Notes under the pieces: model-generated
What the model was told of the DNA's origin: nothing
The model's database searches: none
Seen by the model: the letters and a program-made list of their open reading frames with translations, nothing else
Position numbers and translations under genes: made by a program
Shown: positions 27,528 to 35,864 of the stretch, piece after piece
Numbering within the stretch: the stretch's first letter is position 1
Layout: every line of letters begins with the position of its first letter
Assembly (NCBI GenBank): GCA_038145405.1
Contig: JAYQPQ010000007.1
Span: 1 to 40,330, forward strand
DNA: 40,330 nucleotides
DNA from: JAYQPQ01 sp038145405
Lineage (GTDB): Bacteria > Pseudomonadota > Gammaproteobacteria > Pseudomonadales > GM7GCV1
Direction of reading: 5' to 3'

Positions 27528-28922
27528 CTAGTAGCGATAGTCGTGCGGTTTGAAGGGGCCATCCACGGTGACATGGATGTATTCTGCCTGCTCCGGCGTC
27601 AAGCGCGTAATCACGCCACCGAAGCCACGCACCATATGGCGCGCTACCTCTTCGTCCAGATGCTTGGGCAGCACTTCGACGCGCAGCTTCTGGGCTTTCT
27701 GCTCGGCGGAAAGCTTGGCAAAGCCCTGCTGGTAGAGGTGAATTTGCGCCAGCACCTGATTGGTAAATGAGCCGTCCATCACGCGCGAGGGATGGCCCGT
27801 GGCGTTGCCTAGGTTGACCAGTCGGCCTTCCGACAGCAGCAGCAGGAAGTCGTTTTTCGACCGATCGCGGAATACCTGATGTACCTGAGGTTTGACCTGC
27901 TGCCACTCCCAGGTTTTGCGCATAAAGGCGGTATCGATCTCGTTGTCGAAATGGCCGATGTTGCAAACGATGGCCCCCGCTTTCAGCGCTGCCAGCATGT
28001 AGCGATCACAGACGTTGTAGTTGCCAGTCGCTGTCACCACTAGGTCGGTCTCAGCGAGCAGTGACGTGTTGATGCTCTCGGCGGTGCCCGTGTTGACGCC
28101 ATTCTTGTAGGGCGAAGTCACTTCGAAGCCATCCATGCAGGCTTGCATGGCACAGATGGGGTCGGCTTCGGCGATGCGCACGATCATGCCTTCCTGACGC
28201 AGTGATTGCGCAGAGCCCTTGCCGACGTCACCGTAGCCGATCACCAGCGCCTTCTTGCCGGACAGCAGGTGGTCGGTGCCGCGCTTGATTGCGTCGTTCA
28301 GGCTGTGACGACAACCGTACTTGTTGTCATTCTTGGACTTGGTCACCGAATCGTTGACGTTAATGGCGGGAACCTTGAGCCTGGCTTCTTTCAGCATCTT
28401 TAGGAGTCGGTGGACACCGGTGGTGGTTTCCTCAGTGATACCGTGGATTTTCTCCAGCATCTGCGGGTACTTTTCGTGCAGCATCAGCGTCAGATCGCCG
28501 CCGTCGTCGAGGATCATGTTGGCATCCCAGGGCTTGCCGTCCTTCAGTATGGTTTGCTCGATACACCAGTCGTACTCGGCCTCGGTCTCACCCTTCCAGG
28601 CATAGACAGCCACTCCGGCCGCGGCTATTGCCGCCGCCGCATGATCCTGGGTAGAGAAAATGTTGCAGGAGGACCAGCGCACTTCTGCGCCCAGTTCGCG
28701 CAGTGTTTCGATCAGCACGGCGGTCTGCACCGTCATGTGGATACATCCCAGAATCTTGGCGCCAGCCAGCGGCTTTTGTTTGCCGTAATTGGCGCGCAGC
28801 GACATCAGTGCCGGCATCTCGGTCTCGGCGATGCTGATTTCCATGCGTCCCCAGTCGGCCAGGCCGATGTCGGCGACTTTGTAATCCTGCTTATCAGCCA
28901 GGTTGATCAGTGTTGCAGTCAT
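27528..28922 (-). CDS. ahcY: Adenosylhomocysteinase (SAH hydrolase)
   Basis: NAD-dependent hydrolysis of S-adenosylhomocysteine to adenosine and homocysteine, relieving product inhibition of methyltransferases. 464 residues, the long bacterial form. Seen are GCIHMTVQTAVLIETLRELG, NVNDSVTKSKNDNKYGCRHS with the NAD/substrate residues, the Rossmann motif VIGYGDVGKGSAQSLRQEG and the C-terminal PFKPHDYRY. It starts 14 bp after metK. No SAH riboswitch can fit in that gap; regulation probably comes from the operon's first gene. Confidence 0.98.
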   Translation of the reverse strand: MTATLINLADKQDYKVADIGLADWGRMEISIAETEMPALMSLRANYGKQKPLAGAKILGCIHMTVQTAVLIETLRELGAEVRWSSCNIFSTQDHAAAAIAAAGVAVYAWKGETEAEYDWCIEQTILKDGKPWDANMILDDGGDLTLMLHEKYPQMLEKIHGITEETTTGVHRLLKMLKEARLKVPAINVNDSVTKSKNDNKYGCRHSLNDAIKRGTDHLLSGKKALVIGYGDVGKGSAQSLRQEGMIVRIAEADPICAMQACMDGFEVTSPYKNGVNTGTAESINTSLLAETDLVVTATGNYNVCDRYMLAALKAGAIVCNIGHFDNEIDTAFMRKTWEWQQVKPQVHQVFRDRSKNDFLLLLSEGRLVNLGNATGHPSRVMDGSFTNQVLAQIHLYQQGFAKLSAEQKAQKLRVEVLPKHLDEEVARHMVRGFGGVITRLTPEQAEYIHVTVDGPFKPHDYRY

Positions 28923-28936
28923 GAAATTCTCCTGTC

Positions 28937-30094
28937 TTAAAGGGCTTTAGCCAGAGCGGCGGCACGGTCAGTTTTTTCCCAGCTAAAGCTCTCGCCGCTG
29001 CGACCAAAGTGGCCATAGGACGCGGTCGGGCGGTAGATAGGACGCTTCAGGTCGAGCATGCGTACGATGCCGGCCGGGGTCAAATCAAAGTGCTCGCGCA
29101 CCAGTTTTTCAATTTCCAGATTGTCCAGTTTGCCGGTGCCAAAGGTCTGCACCGTAATGGAGGTGGGTTCGGCCACGCCGATCGCGTAGGACAGCTGCAC
29201 TTCCGTGCGGTCTGCCAAACCGGCGGCGACGATGTTCTTGGCCACGTAGCGGCCGGCGTAGGCGGCCGAGCGATCCACCTTGGATGGATCCTTGCCAGAG
29301 AAGGCGCCACCACCGTGACGGGCCATGCCGCCGTAGGTGTCGACGATGATCTTGCGACCGGTCAGACCACAGTCACCCATGGGGCCGCCAATGACAAACA
29401 GGCCCGTGGGGTTGATGTGATAGCGCGTGCCGGCGTGCAGCATCTCGTTAGGCAGCGTGGTTTTAATGATTTCTTCCATCACCGCTTCGCGCAAGTCGGC
29501 CTGGCTGATCGAAGGATCGTGTTGCGTCGAGAGCACCACAGCATCGATGTGGGTCGGCAGCCCGTCCTCGCCATAGCGCATCGTAACCTGGCTCTTGGCA
29601 TCCGGGCGCAGCCAGGGCAGCTTGCCCGACTTGCGCAGCTCAGCCTGTTTCTCGGTCATGCGATGGGCATAGAAAATCGGCGACGGCATGAAGGAGTCCG
29701 TCTCGTTACTGGCGTAGCCGAACATCATGCCCTGGTCGCCGGCGCCCTGTTCCTTCGTCTCGTTGGAATCGACGCCCTGGGCAATATCCGGAGACTGTTT
29801 GCCAATGGCATTGAGCACGGCGCAGCTAGCGCCATCAAATCCCAACTCGGATGAGTTGTAGCCGATATCCAGGATCACCCCGCGCACGATCTGCTCGAGA
29901 TCGACATAGGTCGAGGTGGTGACTTCACCGGCTACGATGGCCATGCCGGTCTTGACCAGTGTTTCCAAAGCAACGCGGGCATGGGGATCGTCCTTAATGA
30001 TGGCGTCGAGGACGGCATCGGAGATCTGATCTGCCATTTTGTCGGGATGGCCTTCGGAAACGGATTCAGAGGTAAAGGTCGCATAGTGATACAT
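28937..30094 (-). CDS. metK: S-adenosylmethionine synthetase
   Basis: Makes SAM from methionine and ATP. 385 residues. Seen are TSESVSEGHPDKMADQISDA (ATP/metal site), GAGDQGMMFGYA, the GGPMGDCGLTGRKIIVDTYG block and the P-loop-like GGGAFSGKDPSKVDRSAAY. It starts 26 bp after the ArsR-methyltransferase regulator stop. Pseudomonas aeruginosa also keeps a regulator of this type directly upstream of metK. It is the first enzyme gene of the methyl-cycle operon. Confidence 0.98.
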   Translation of the reverse strand: MYHYATFTSESVSEGHPDKMADQISDAVLDAIIKDDPHARVALETLVKTGMAIVAGEVTTSTYVDLEQIVRGVILDIGYNSSELGFDGASCAVLNAIGKQSPDIAQGVDSNETKEQGAGDQGMMFGYASNETDSFMPSPIFYAHRMTEKQAELRKSGKLPWLRPDAKSQVTMRYGEDGLPTHIDAVVLSTQHDPSISQADLREAVMEEIIKTTLPNEMLHAGTRYHINPTGLFVIGGPMGDCGLTGRKIIVDTYGGMARHGGGAFSGKDPSKVDRSAAYAGRYVAKNIVAAGLADRTEVQLSYAIGVAEPTSITVQTFGTGKLDNLEIEKLVREHFDLTPAGIVRMLDLKRPIYRPTASYGHFGRSGESFSWEKTDRAAALAKAL

Positions 30095-30120
30095 GGGGCT
30101 CTAATTCCTTTTGACGTTGT

Positions 30121-31092
30121 TCAAGCGATAGATTCAAAGAGGGAAAGCTGCACGCGGAAACCGTTGCGCAGCGCCAGGTATTGATGGTGAATGGGAGCCA
30201 GCTGCACGAGGGCAGCCCACTGGTCCATTTCGTCGGCGTCAAAGCCGAGCCATAGGTCGCCGCAGGCTGTGCGTGCCCAGTTCTGATCGTGCTGACACAG
30301 ATCGGTGACCAGCAGGTGACCGCCGGGACGAATCAGGCGGGCCATGTCGCCAACCAGCGAAGACGGAGAAGCGACATGGTGCAGCACCATATTGCAGGAG
30401 ACCAAGTCAGCCTCGGCTTCCAGTTTCAGCTGACGCGGCTCGGCCAGCTGAAATTCAATATTCGCCAAGCCCAGGTCGGCCACGCGCTGCTGGGCGCGAT
30501 CCAGCATGGAGTTAGAGATATCCAGAGCCAGCACCCTATCAAATCGCTCGGCTAGCCAGGGCAGCAGATCGCCCTCACCTACGCCTACTTCAATGCACAG
30601 CTGGCTAGATGGGGCACGGCTGCCTACCACCTCCTGAATGGTGGACCCGTAGTCGCGGTAGCTAGCAATCAGATCCTGCTGCTCGCGAAAACGCTCGGCA
30701 TTGGCATGGAAAAACTCTTGGGACTGGCGCGTGCGTCGATTGCGCAGCTTTTCCAGGCGGTTGAAGTAGTGTCCGGGTAGTTCACAGCTGTCGACGGCTT
30801 CCAGGAGCTGCATGATGCGCTGGCCGAGGGCAGAAGCAGCCGGTGTAGAGCGTCGATAGAAAAGCGTATTGCCCTCCCGGCGCGAGGTCACCAGACCGGC
30901 GCCCGACAGCACCTTGAGGTGATGGCTCATGGAAGGCTGTTGCACATCGAATATTTCGCATAGCTCGAGAACGCCGAACGAATCGCGCTGCAACAGGCGC
31001 ATGATCTCCAGGCGCAGGGGATCTCCCAGAGCCTTGCACAGGGTGGCGAGCTGGGTGGTATCACCCAGGCGAATGAGTTCAGCGCTGATCAT
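30121..31092 (-). CDS. sahR: ArsR-family regulator fused to a SAM-dependent methyltransferase domain (SahR-type)
   Basis: 323 residues in two domains. Residues about 10-95 are an ArsR winged helix (CKALGDPLRLEIMRLLQRDS, recognition helix in QQPSMSHHLKVLSGAGLVTS) without the metal-binding Cys of arsenic sensors. Residues about 150-315 are a class I methyltransferase-like domain (CIEVGVGEGDLLPWLAERFD, LDISNSMLDRA, GHLLVTDLCQHD). Known SahR-type ArsR repressors of SAM-cycle genes, some carrying such a C-terminal domain, respond to SAH; the operon content supports that reading, but the ligand is inferred. There is no clear ribosome binding site before ATG 31092. A perfect palindrome lies 28 bp upstream. 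Confidence 0.8.
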   Translation of the reverse strand: MISAELIRLGDTTQLATLCKALGDPLRLEIMRLLQRDSFGVLELCEIFDVQQPSMSHHLKVLSGAGLVTSRREGNTLFYRRSTPAASALGQRIMQLLEAVDSCELPGHYFNRLEKLRNRRTRQSQEFFHANAERFREQQDLIASYRDYGSTIQEVVGSRAPSSQLCIEVGVGEGDLLPWLAERFDRVLALDISNSMLDRAQQRVADLGLANIEFQLAEPRQLKLEAEADLVSCNMVLHHVASPSSLVGDMARLIRPGGHLLVTDLCQHDQNWARTACGDLWLGFDADEMDQWAALVQLAPIHHQYLALRNGFRVQLSLFESIA

Positions 31093-31120
31093 GGGGCGCT
31101 AGATTACTGAATTTATCATT

Positions 31121-31144
31121 CTATATCAAATTGTTTTGATATAG
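31121..31144. promoter_or_regulatory. Probable autoregulatory operator of the methyl-cycle operon
   Basis: Perfect inverted repeat CTATATCAAA (31121-31130) - 4 bases - TTTGATATAG (31135-31144), placed between the ftsX stop (31148) and the regulator ATG (31092). On the minus strand a TAGAAT hexamer overlaps its downstream edge, and TTGATA with a 17-bp spacer to TAATCT is another possible promoter, so bound repressor would block RNA polymerase either way. ArsR-family operators are AT-rich dyads of this size. Confidence 0.7.
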
Positions 31145-31147
31145 AAA

Positions 31148-32113
31148 CTAACGCGGTTCAATGGCATCCAGATGCTGGGCCACGGCTAGCCAGGCTCCGG
31201 ACAGCCCCAGCGCAGCGCACAACATGACCAGCGTCAGACTTTCGCCGAGGCTGAGCAGCCCCGAGCCGAGTGAATCGAGGGCATAACTGGTCACCAGCAG
31301 GGCGACTGGCTGGCACAGGGTAAAGCTGGCCAGATCAGCCAGCAGCACGGCGCTGCAGCCACCCAGCAGGCCGAGCCAGAAACCGGTGTAAAGCAACGGC
31401 CGACGCACAAATTCGTTGGATCCGCCGACCAGTTTGACGATGATGATTTCGTCCTTGCGGTTGTCGATCATGAGGCGAATGGAGTTGATCAGCACCAGCA
31501 CGATGCCCGCGCCCAGCAGCAGACCCATGACCAGATTCAGACGATCAACCAGGTTGAGCAGGGCGGTCAGGCGTTCCAGCCACTGGAAGTCGAACTGCAC
31601 CTGCTCCACGCCGCTGGCGGCGCGCAACTCGTTCATCAGCGACTCGACCGCCGCGGGATCGCTTGCGATCTGCTCGACCGGGGTCAGTCGGATCACGGCG
31701 GGGAGGGGATTTTCATCGAGCAGCTCCAGCACTGACCCCAGGCCCGAATAACTTTCGAATTGGGCGCGTCCGGCTTCCGGGTCGATTAACTCGACCTGCT
31801 CGACCAGCGCCAATTGACGCCAGCTGTCTGCCATTTCCAGCGCGCTCTGATTGCTGACATCGGTGCGCATAAATACCTGGATATCGCTGGTGCGGCTGAT
31901 GTCGCCGCTGATGCCTTTAATGGTGCCGGCCATCTGGTGGAGCGCGGCGGGCAGGGATCCGGCAATGGCAATCACGGCAATCATTAATCCGCTTTGCAAC
32001 GGCGTCTGCCGAATGCGCACCAGGCTTTCGCGGGCGACCTGTCCGTGGTGGCGCAGCCAGGCGCGGAACAAGGCCAGAAGGCCGGGCCCGGAGTGGCGCG
32101 ATCCCGATTTCAT
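31148..32113 (-). CDS. ftsX: Cell division protein FtsX
   Basis: Membrane subunit of the FtsEX ABC-type complex that links the divisome to septal peptidoglycan hydrolases. 321 residues: a cytoplasmic N-terminus, TM1 about 40-60, a periplasmic domain about 62-190 (ISRTSDIQVFMRTDVSNQSA), and three C-terminal helices (about 192-215, 240-265 and 287-310) with the conserved RKDEIIIVKLVGGSNEFVRR loop. It overlaps ftsE by 4 bases. It is the last gene of ftsY-ftsE-ftsX; rpoH, its usual next neighbour in gammaproteobacteria, is not here. Confidence 0.95.
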   Translation of the reverse strand: MKSGSRHSGPGLLALFRAWLRHHGQVARESLVRIRQTPLQSGLMIAVIAIAGSLPAALHQMAGTIKGISGDISRTSDIQVFMRTDVSNQSALEMADSWRQLALVEQVELIDPEAGRAQFESYSGLGSVLELLDENPLPAVIRLTPVEQIASDPAAVESLMNELRAASGVEQVQFDFQWLERLTALLNLVDRLNLVMGLLLGAGIVLVLINSIRLMIDNRKDEIIIVKLVGGSNEFVRRPLLYTGFWLGLLGGCSAVLLADLASFTLCQPVALLVTSYALDSLGSGLLSLGESLTLVMLCAALGLSGAWLAVAQHLDAIEPR

Positions 32114-32787
32114 CGGCTTTGCCCCGCTGGAATGTCCGCCACCAATCGCCCCTCGGCCAGCTGAATCTGACGTTTGTTCATCTGGTTGATCAGGGCGATA
32201 TCGTGGGTGGCAATAAGCACCGTGACGCCAACGGAGTTGAATTGCTGAAATAGCTGCATGATTTCCCAGGACAGTCCCGGGTCGAGGTTGCCGGTCGGTT
32301 CGTCGGCGAGCAGAAGGTCGGGCTTGTGCACCAGAGCGCGGGCAATGCCCACGCGCTGCTGCTCACCCCCGGAAAGCACGATAGGGCTGTGCTTTTCGCG
32401 GTTCAACAGGCCGACCTTGTCGAGGGCGGCACGCACGCGCCGGGCGATCTCGGCACCGCTGTAGCCACTGATAATCAGGGGCAAGGCGATGTTGTCGAAG
32501 ACATTGCGGTCGAACAGCAGAGAATGATTCTGAAACACTACGCCAATGCGACGCCGGTGATAGGGGATCTGGCGCTTGCGCAGCCGGGTCAGGCTCTTGC
32601 CTTCAAAGAGCACCTCGCCGCGAGTGGCGTGCTCCATCAGCATAATGAGCTTGAGCAGCGTGCTCTTACCGGCACCGGAGTGGCCAGTAAGGAAGGCCAT
32701 CTGTCCCTGCTCAAGCTCAAAGTTCACACGTTGCAGTGCTTCGTAGCCGCTTGGATAGCGCTTGGTAACGTTGACGAAGCGAATCAT
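32110..32787 (-). CDS. ftsE: Cell division ATP-binding protein FtsE
   Basis: ABC ATPase partner of FtsX, 225 residues. It shows Walker A GHSGAGKSTLLKLI, the signature VLSGGEQQRVGIARALVHK, Walker B LLLADEPTGNLD and the switch His in VLIATHDIAL. It opens MIRFVNVTKRYPSGYEAL as expected. It overlaps both ftsY (32784-32787) and ftsX (32110-32113) by four bases, so the three genes are translationally coupled. Confidence 0.97.
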   Translation of the reverse strand: MIRFVNVTKRYPSGYEALQRVNFELEQGQMAFLTGHSGAGKSTLLKLIMLMEHATRGEVLFEGKSLTRLRKRQIPYHRRRIGVVFQNHSLLFDRNVFDNIALPLIISGYSGAEIARRVRAALDKVGLLNREKHSPIVLSGGEQQRVGIARALVHKPDLLLADEPTGNLDPGLSWEIMQLFQQFNSVGVTVLIATHDIALINQMNKRQIQLAEGRLVADIPAGQSR

Positions 32788-33758
32788 GGCCGATCGCCTG
32801 TGCCCAGCAGGGCATCGACCACCGAGCTAGCTTCAAACGGGTGCAGGTCCTTGACGCCCTCGCCGATGCCGAGATAGCGAATCGGCAATTTGAGCTGGTG
32901 CGCCAGGGCCAGCATGATGCCACCCTTGGCGGTGCCGTCCATCTTGGTAATGATGAGGCCAGTGAGGGGGATGATGCGGCCGAATTCGCGTGCCTGGCTT
33001 AGGGCATTTTGGCCGGTCGTGGCATCCACCACCAGCAGCACTTCATGGGGAGCATCGGCAACGACCTTCTGCATTACCCGTGCTACCTTGCCCAGTTCTT
33101 CCATCAGGTGCGCCTTGTTCTGCAAGCGCCCGGCGGTATCCACAATCACCAAGTCGAGGTTGCGCGCCCGCGCCGACTGCAGCGCGTCGTAGATCACCGA
33201 TGCAGCATCGGCGCCCTGCCGCTGTGCGACCAGCGGCACGCCAGCGCGATCGGCCCAGCTCTGAAGCTGTTCGGTGGCGGCGGCGCGAAAGGTATCTCCA
33301 GCTGCCAGCAGCAGGCGGCGCCCCTCGCGGCTCCAGCGATGCGCAAGCTTGCCGATGCTGGTGGTTTTGCCGACGCCGTTGACGCCCACCACCATGACGA
33401 CCTGCGGTCGCGATTCGCTGCTTTTCTCACCCGGTATATGCTCCAGTATTTCAATAAGCAAAGCGCGAAACAGGGCAAGTGGCTCGGCCGCACCCGTTGC
33501 TTTCTGCAGGTGCTCGGTCAGTTGATCGAGCAGGTAGGTGGTGGTGTCGATGCCGACATCTGCGCTCAACAGCAGCTCTTCCAACTGGTCGCGCTGCGCG
33601 CTATCCAGGCGTTTTCCCTGCCCCAGAAGCTGGCGCAGACCCAACGCCAAACGCGAGGACGTTGCCCTCAGGCCGTCCGTCCAGATGGTGCTGGCAGGAG
33701 TTGTTTCCGAGGCGCCGGACCTAGCCTGAGGGGATTTGCCAAATAGGCGCGACAGCAT
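32784..33758 (-). CDS. ftsY: Signal recognition particle receptor FtsY
   Basis: SRP-receptor GTPase that delivers ribosome-nascent chains to the Sec translocon. 324 residues, shorter than E. coli FtsY because the acidic A domain is almost absent. The NG domain is complete: G1 GVNGVGKTTSIGKLA, the DTFRAAATEQL insertion-box motif, G3 DTAGRLQNK, G4 TKMDGTAKGG and the closing GIGEGVKDLHPFEA. Membrane contact must rely on the short N-terminal helix (MLSRLFGKSP). Divergent from rsmD. Confidence 0.97.
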   Translation of the reverse strand: MLSRLFGKSPQARSGASETTPASTIWTDGLRATSSRLALGLRQLLGQGKRLDSAQRDQLEELLLSADVGIDTTTYLLDQLTEHLQKATGAAEPLALFRALLIEILEHIPGEKSSESRPQVVMVVGVNGVGKTTSIGKLAHRWSREGRRLLLAAGDTFRAAATEQLQSWADRAGVPLVAQRQGADAASVIYDALQSARARNLDLVIVDTAGRLQNKAHLMEELGKVARVMQKVVADAPHEVLLVVDATTGQNALSQAREFGRIIPLTGLIITKMDGTAKGGIMLALAHQLKLPIRYLGIGEGVKDLHPFEASSVVDALLGTGDRP

Positions 33759-33827
33759 GATGATTCTTGCACGATGATCGAGTTGAAATTCCCTAGTATC
33801 CTACCATCAGTTTTCCGAGGGTCAGAA

Positions 33828-34412
33828 GTGACAAAGCAGCGCCGGGTCAGCGGTCGACCCGCTCAACAGGAAGTGCGCATCATTGGCGGCGAGTGGCGTC
33901 GGCGTCGCATTGCTTTTGCTGATCTGCCCGGGCTTCGACCCACTCCGGATCGCGTGCGTGAAACGCTCTTCAATTGGCTGCAGCCGCTGTTGCCCGGATG
34001 CCGCGTGCTCGATCTCTTTGCCGGTTCCGGGTGCCTGGGGTTTGAAGCGCTGTCGCGCGGGGCGGCCATGGCAACCCTGGTGGACAGCGTCAGCCAGGCG
34101 GTACGCGACCTGCAGCTCACGCAGCAAAGTCTGGGCGCCGACAGGGCGGAGATTCTGCAGGTCGATGCGCTGCAGTTGCTGCGCGCCGGCCCAGCCCAGC
34201 CCTATGATCTGGTCTTTGTCGATCCGCCCTACCAATTGCAGCTTTACGAGCCGGTGCTGCAATTGCTGATAGAGCAGCCCTGGCTGGCGCCAGGCGCCTG
34301 CATCTACGTCGAACGCGAGTTACAGCAGGCATTGACCTGGCCGAAGGGCTGGACGGTGCACCGCGAGCTGGCCGCTGGCAACCTTGTTGCGACCTTGCTG
34401 CGTTGCCTTTAG
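33828..34412 (+). CDS. rsmD: 16S rRNA (guanine966-N2)-methyltransferase RsmD
   Basis: Methylates G966 of 16S rRNA with SAM. I choose GTG 33828 (TKQRRVSGRPAQQEVRIIGG follows), with GAGG about eight bases upstream, giving 194 residues (E. coli 198); the frame is open to 33774. Seen are RIIGGEWRRRRI, RPTPDRVRETLFNWL, the SAM motif VLDLFAGSGCLGFEALSRGA and the catalytic FVDPPY. coaD follows on the same strand after 31 bp, a common pairing. Confidence 0.95.
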   Translation: MTKQRRVSGRPAQQEVRIIGGEWRRRRIAFADLPGLRPTPDRVRETLFNWLQPLLPGCRVLDLFAGSGCLGFEALSRGAAMATLVDSVSQAVRDLQLTQQSLGADRAEILQVDALQLLRAGPAQPYDLVFVDPPYQLQLYEPVLQLLIEQPWLAPGACIYVERELQQALTWPKGWTVHRELAAGNLVATLLRCL

Positions 34413-34443
34413 TATCTGGCGTTCTTCCCTTCGGGCCTGGTCC

Positions 34444-34923
34444 ATGCGCGTCGTCATCTACCCCGGAACCTTTGACCCTATCACCAATGGTCATGTCGAT
34501 CTGACCGAGCGAGCCTGTTCGCTGTTTGACCGCGTGATTGTCGCCATCGCCTCCAGCGACCGCAAAAATCCCCTGTTCAGCCTGGATCAGCGGCTGGAAA
34601 TGGCACGCCTCGCTCTGGCACACCTCGACAAGGTGGAGGTAGTCGGCTTTAACTGTTTGCTGGTGGATTTCGCCGCCGAGCACAATGCCTGTGCCGTACT
34701 GCGCGGGTTGCGTGCCGTTTCGGATTTCGAGTATGAGTTTCAGCTGGCCAACATGAACCGCGCCCTGTCAGAAAGGCTTGAAAGCATCTTTCTCACGCCA
34801 TCTGAGAAGTTCACTTACATCTCATCTTCGCTGGTCAAGGAGATTGCCTCCCTGGGTGGCGATGTGTCGCGCTTTGTGCCACCTCAGGTCTGGGAGATCC
34901 TGCACCAGCGCTTCACGCGCTGA
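34444..34923 (+). CDS. coaD: Phosphopantetheine adenylyltransferase
   Basis: Fourth step of coenzyme A synthesis from pantothenate: ATP + 4'-phosphopantetheine to dephospho-CoA. ATG 34444 gives 159 residues, the standard length. Seen are the nucleotidyltransferase motif YPGTFDPITNGHVDLTERA (T/HxGH type, here TNGH), LRGLRAVSDFEYEFQLANMN and the ISSSLVKEIA signature. Its stop codon directly abuts the convergent mutM stop. The gene that starts coaBC, also in the CoA pathway, lies about 5 kb to the right. Confidence 0.97.
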   Translation: MRVVIYPGTFDPITNGHVDLTERACSLFDRVIVAIASSDRKNPLFSLDQRLEMARLALAHLDKVEVVGFNCLLVDFAAEHNACAVLRGLRAVSDFEYEFQLANMNRALSERLESIFLTPSEKFTYISSSLVKEIASLGGDVSRFVPPQVWEILHQRFTR

Positions 34924-35742
34924 TCAGGTCTGACAGCGAGGGCAGAAAAAGCTGGATCGCTGACCCAGCCTGACACATTTCACCTTGGTGCCGCACTCGG
35001 GGCAGGGTTCTCCCGCACGGCCGTAGACCCGCAACTGTTGTGCGAAATAGCCCGGGGCCCCGCTGCCGTTGACGTAATCGCGCAGTGTGGTGCCGCCACT
35101 TGCGATAGCAGCGCCTAAAACCTCTTTCACCGCTGCTGCGAGCGCCTCATAGCGCTGGCGTGAAACACGCCCCGCTGCCCGGGCGGGATGGATGCCAGCC
35201 AGAAACAGGGACTCGGATGCGTAGATATTCCCCACGCCAACCACCAGGTGGCTGTCCATCAGAAAGTTTTTGACCGGACTGGAACGTTCGGAGGATCGTT
35301 GGTGCAGAAAGCGGCCATCAAATTCGCCTGTCAGCGGCTCGACTCCCAGCGTTCGTAGCAGGGGATGTGTCTGCAGATCCCGGGTTGGTGTCAGCAGCAG
35401 GGCGCCGAATCGACGAGGATCGTGGTAGCGCAAGCACTTGCCATTGCTTAGCCGGAACTCCCAGTGATCGTGTTTGCGACGCGGCTCCTCGGGCGCGCTC
35501 AAGCGCAGGCTGCCCGACATGCCAAGATGGATAATCAGGCTGTGATCGCCAAGATTAAGCAGCAGATATTTCCCGCGACGTGTCAGGGCATCGATACAGC
35601 GGCCTGGTAGCAACCCGTGCAGGTGGTCGGGGACCTCCCAGCGCAATCGCGGCTGCCAGATGGTTGCCGCTTCGATGGTCTGCCTCAGGCACCAGGGCGC
35701 AATGCCGCGGCGGGTAGTTTCCACTTCCGGTAGTTCAGGCAT
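34924..35742 (-). CDS. mutM: Formamidopyrimidine-DNA glycosylase
   Basis: Removes 8-oxoguanine and formamidopyrimidines and cleaves the abasic site. 272 residues. The catalytic N-terminal Pro and Glu are present (MPELPEVETTRRGI), as are the Lys of LTRRGKYLLLNL, the helix-two-turn-helix NIYASESLFLAGIHPARAA and the C-terminal zinc finger with cysteines in CPECGTK and FFCPRCQT. It is convergent with coaD (stops adjacent) and diverges from exbD across about 120 bp. Confidence 0.97.
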   Translation of the reverse strand: MPELPEVETTRRGIAPWCLRQTIEAATIWQPRLRWEVPDHLHGLLPGRCIDALTRRGKYLLLNLGDHSLIIHLGMSGSLRLSAPEEPRRKHDHWEFRLSNGKCLRYHDPRRFGALLLTPTRDLQTHPLLRTLGVEPLTGEFDGRFLHQRSSERSSPVKNFLMDSHLVVGVGNIYASESLFLAGIHPARAAGRVSRQRYEALAAAVKEVLGAAIASGGTTLRDYVNGSGAPGYFAQQLRVYGRAGEPCPECGTKVKCVRLGQRSSFFCPRCQT

Positions 35743-35864
35743 GGATCAGGGGCTCTTCCAGAGGTTCCTTAGGGTAGTGCATTTCCGGACCGGCGATGGT
35801 AACCTAACGCGCCTTACAACACCCTGAAATATCTTGAGTCGTCCATGGGACGGGGTAGAAATTA

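Noticed and set aside
28923..28936. SAH riboswitch upstream of ahcY
   Set aside because: Only 14 bp separate metK and ahcY, far too short for that riboswitch.
31093..31147. SAM riboswitch leader before the methyl-cycle operon
   Set aside because: The spacer is only 55 bp and is taken up by the palindrome; no multi-helix fold is possible.
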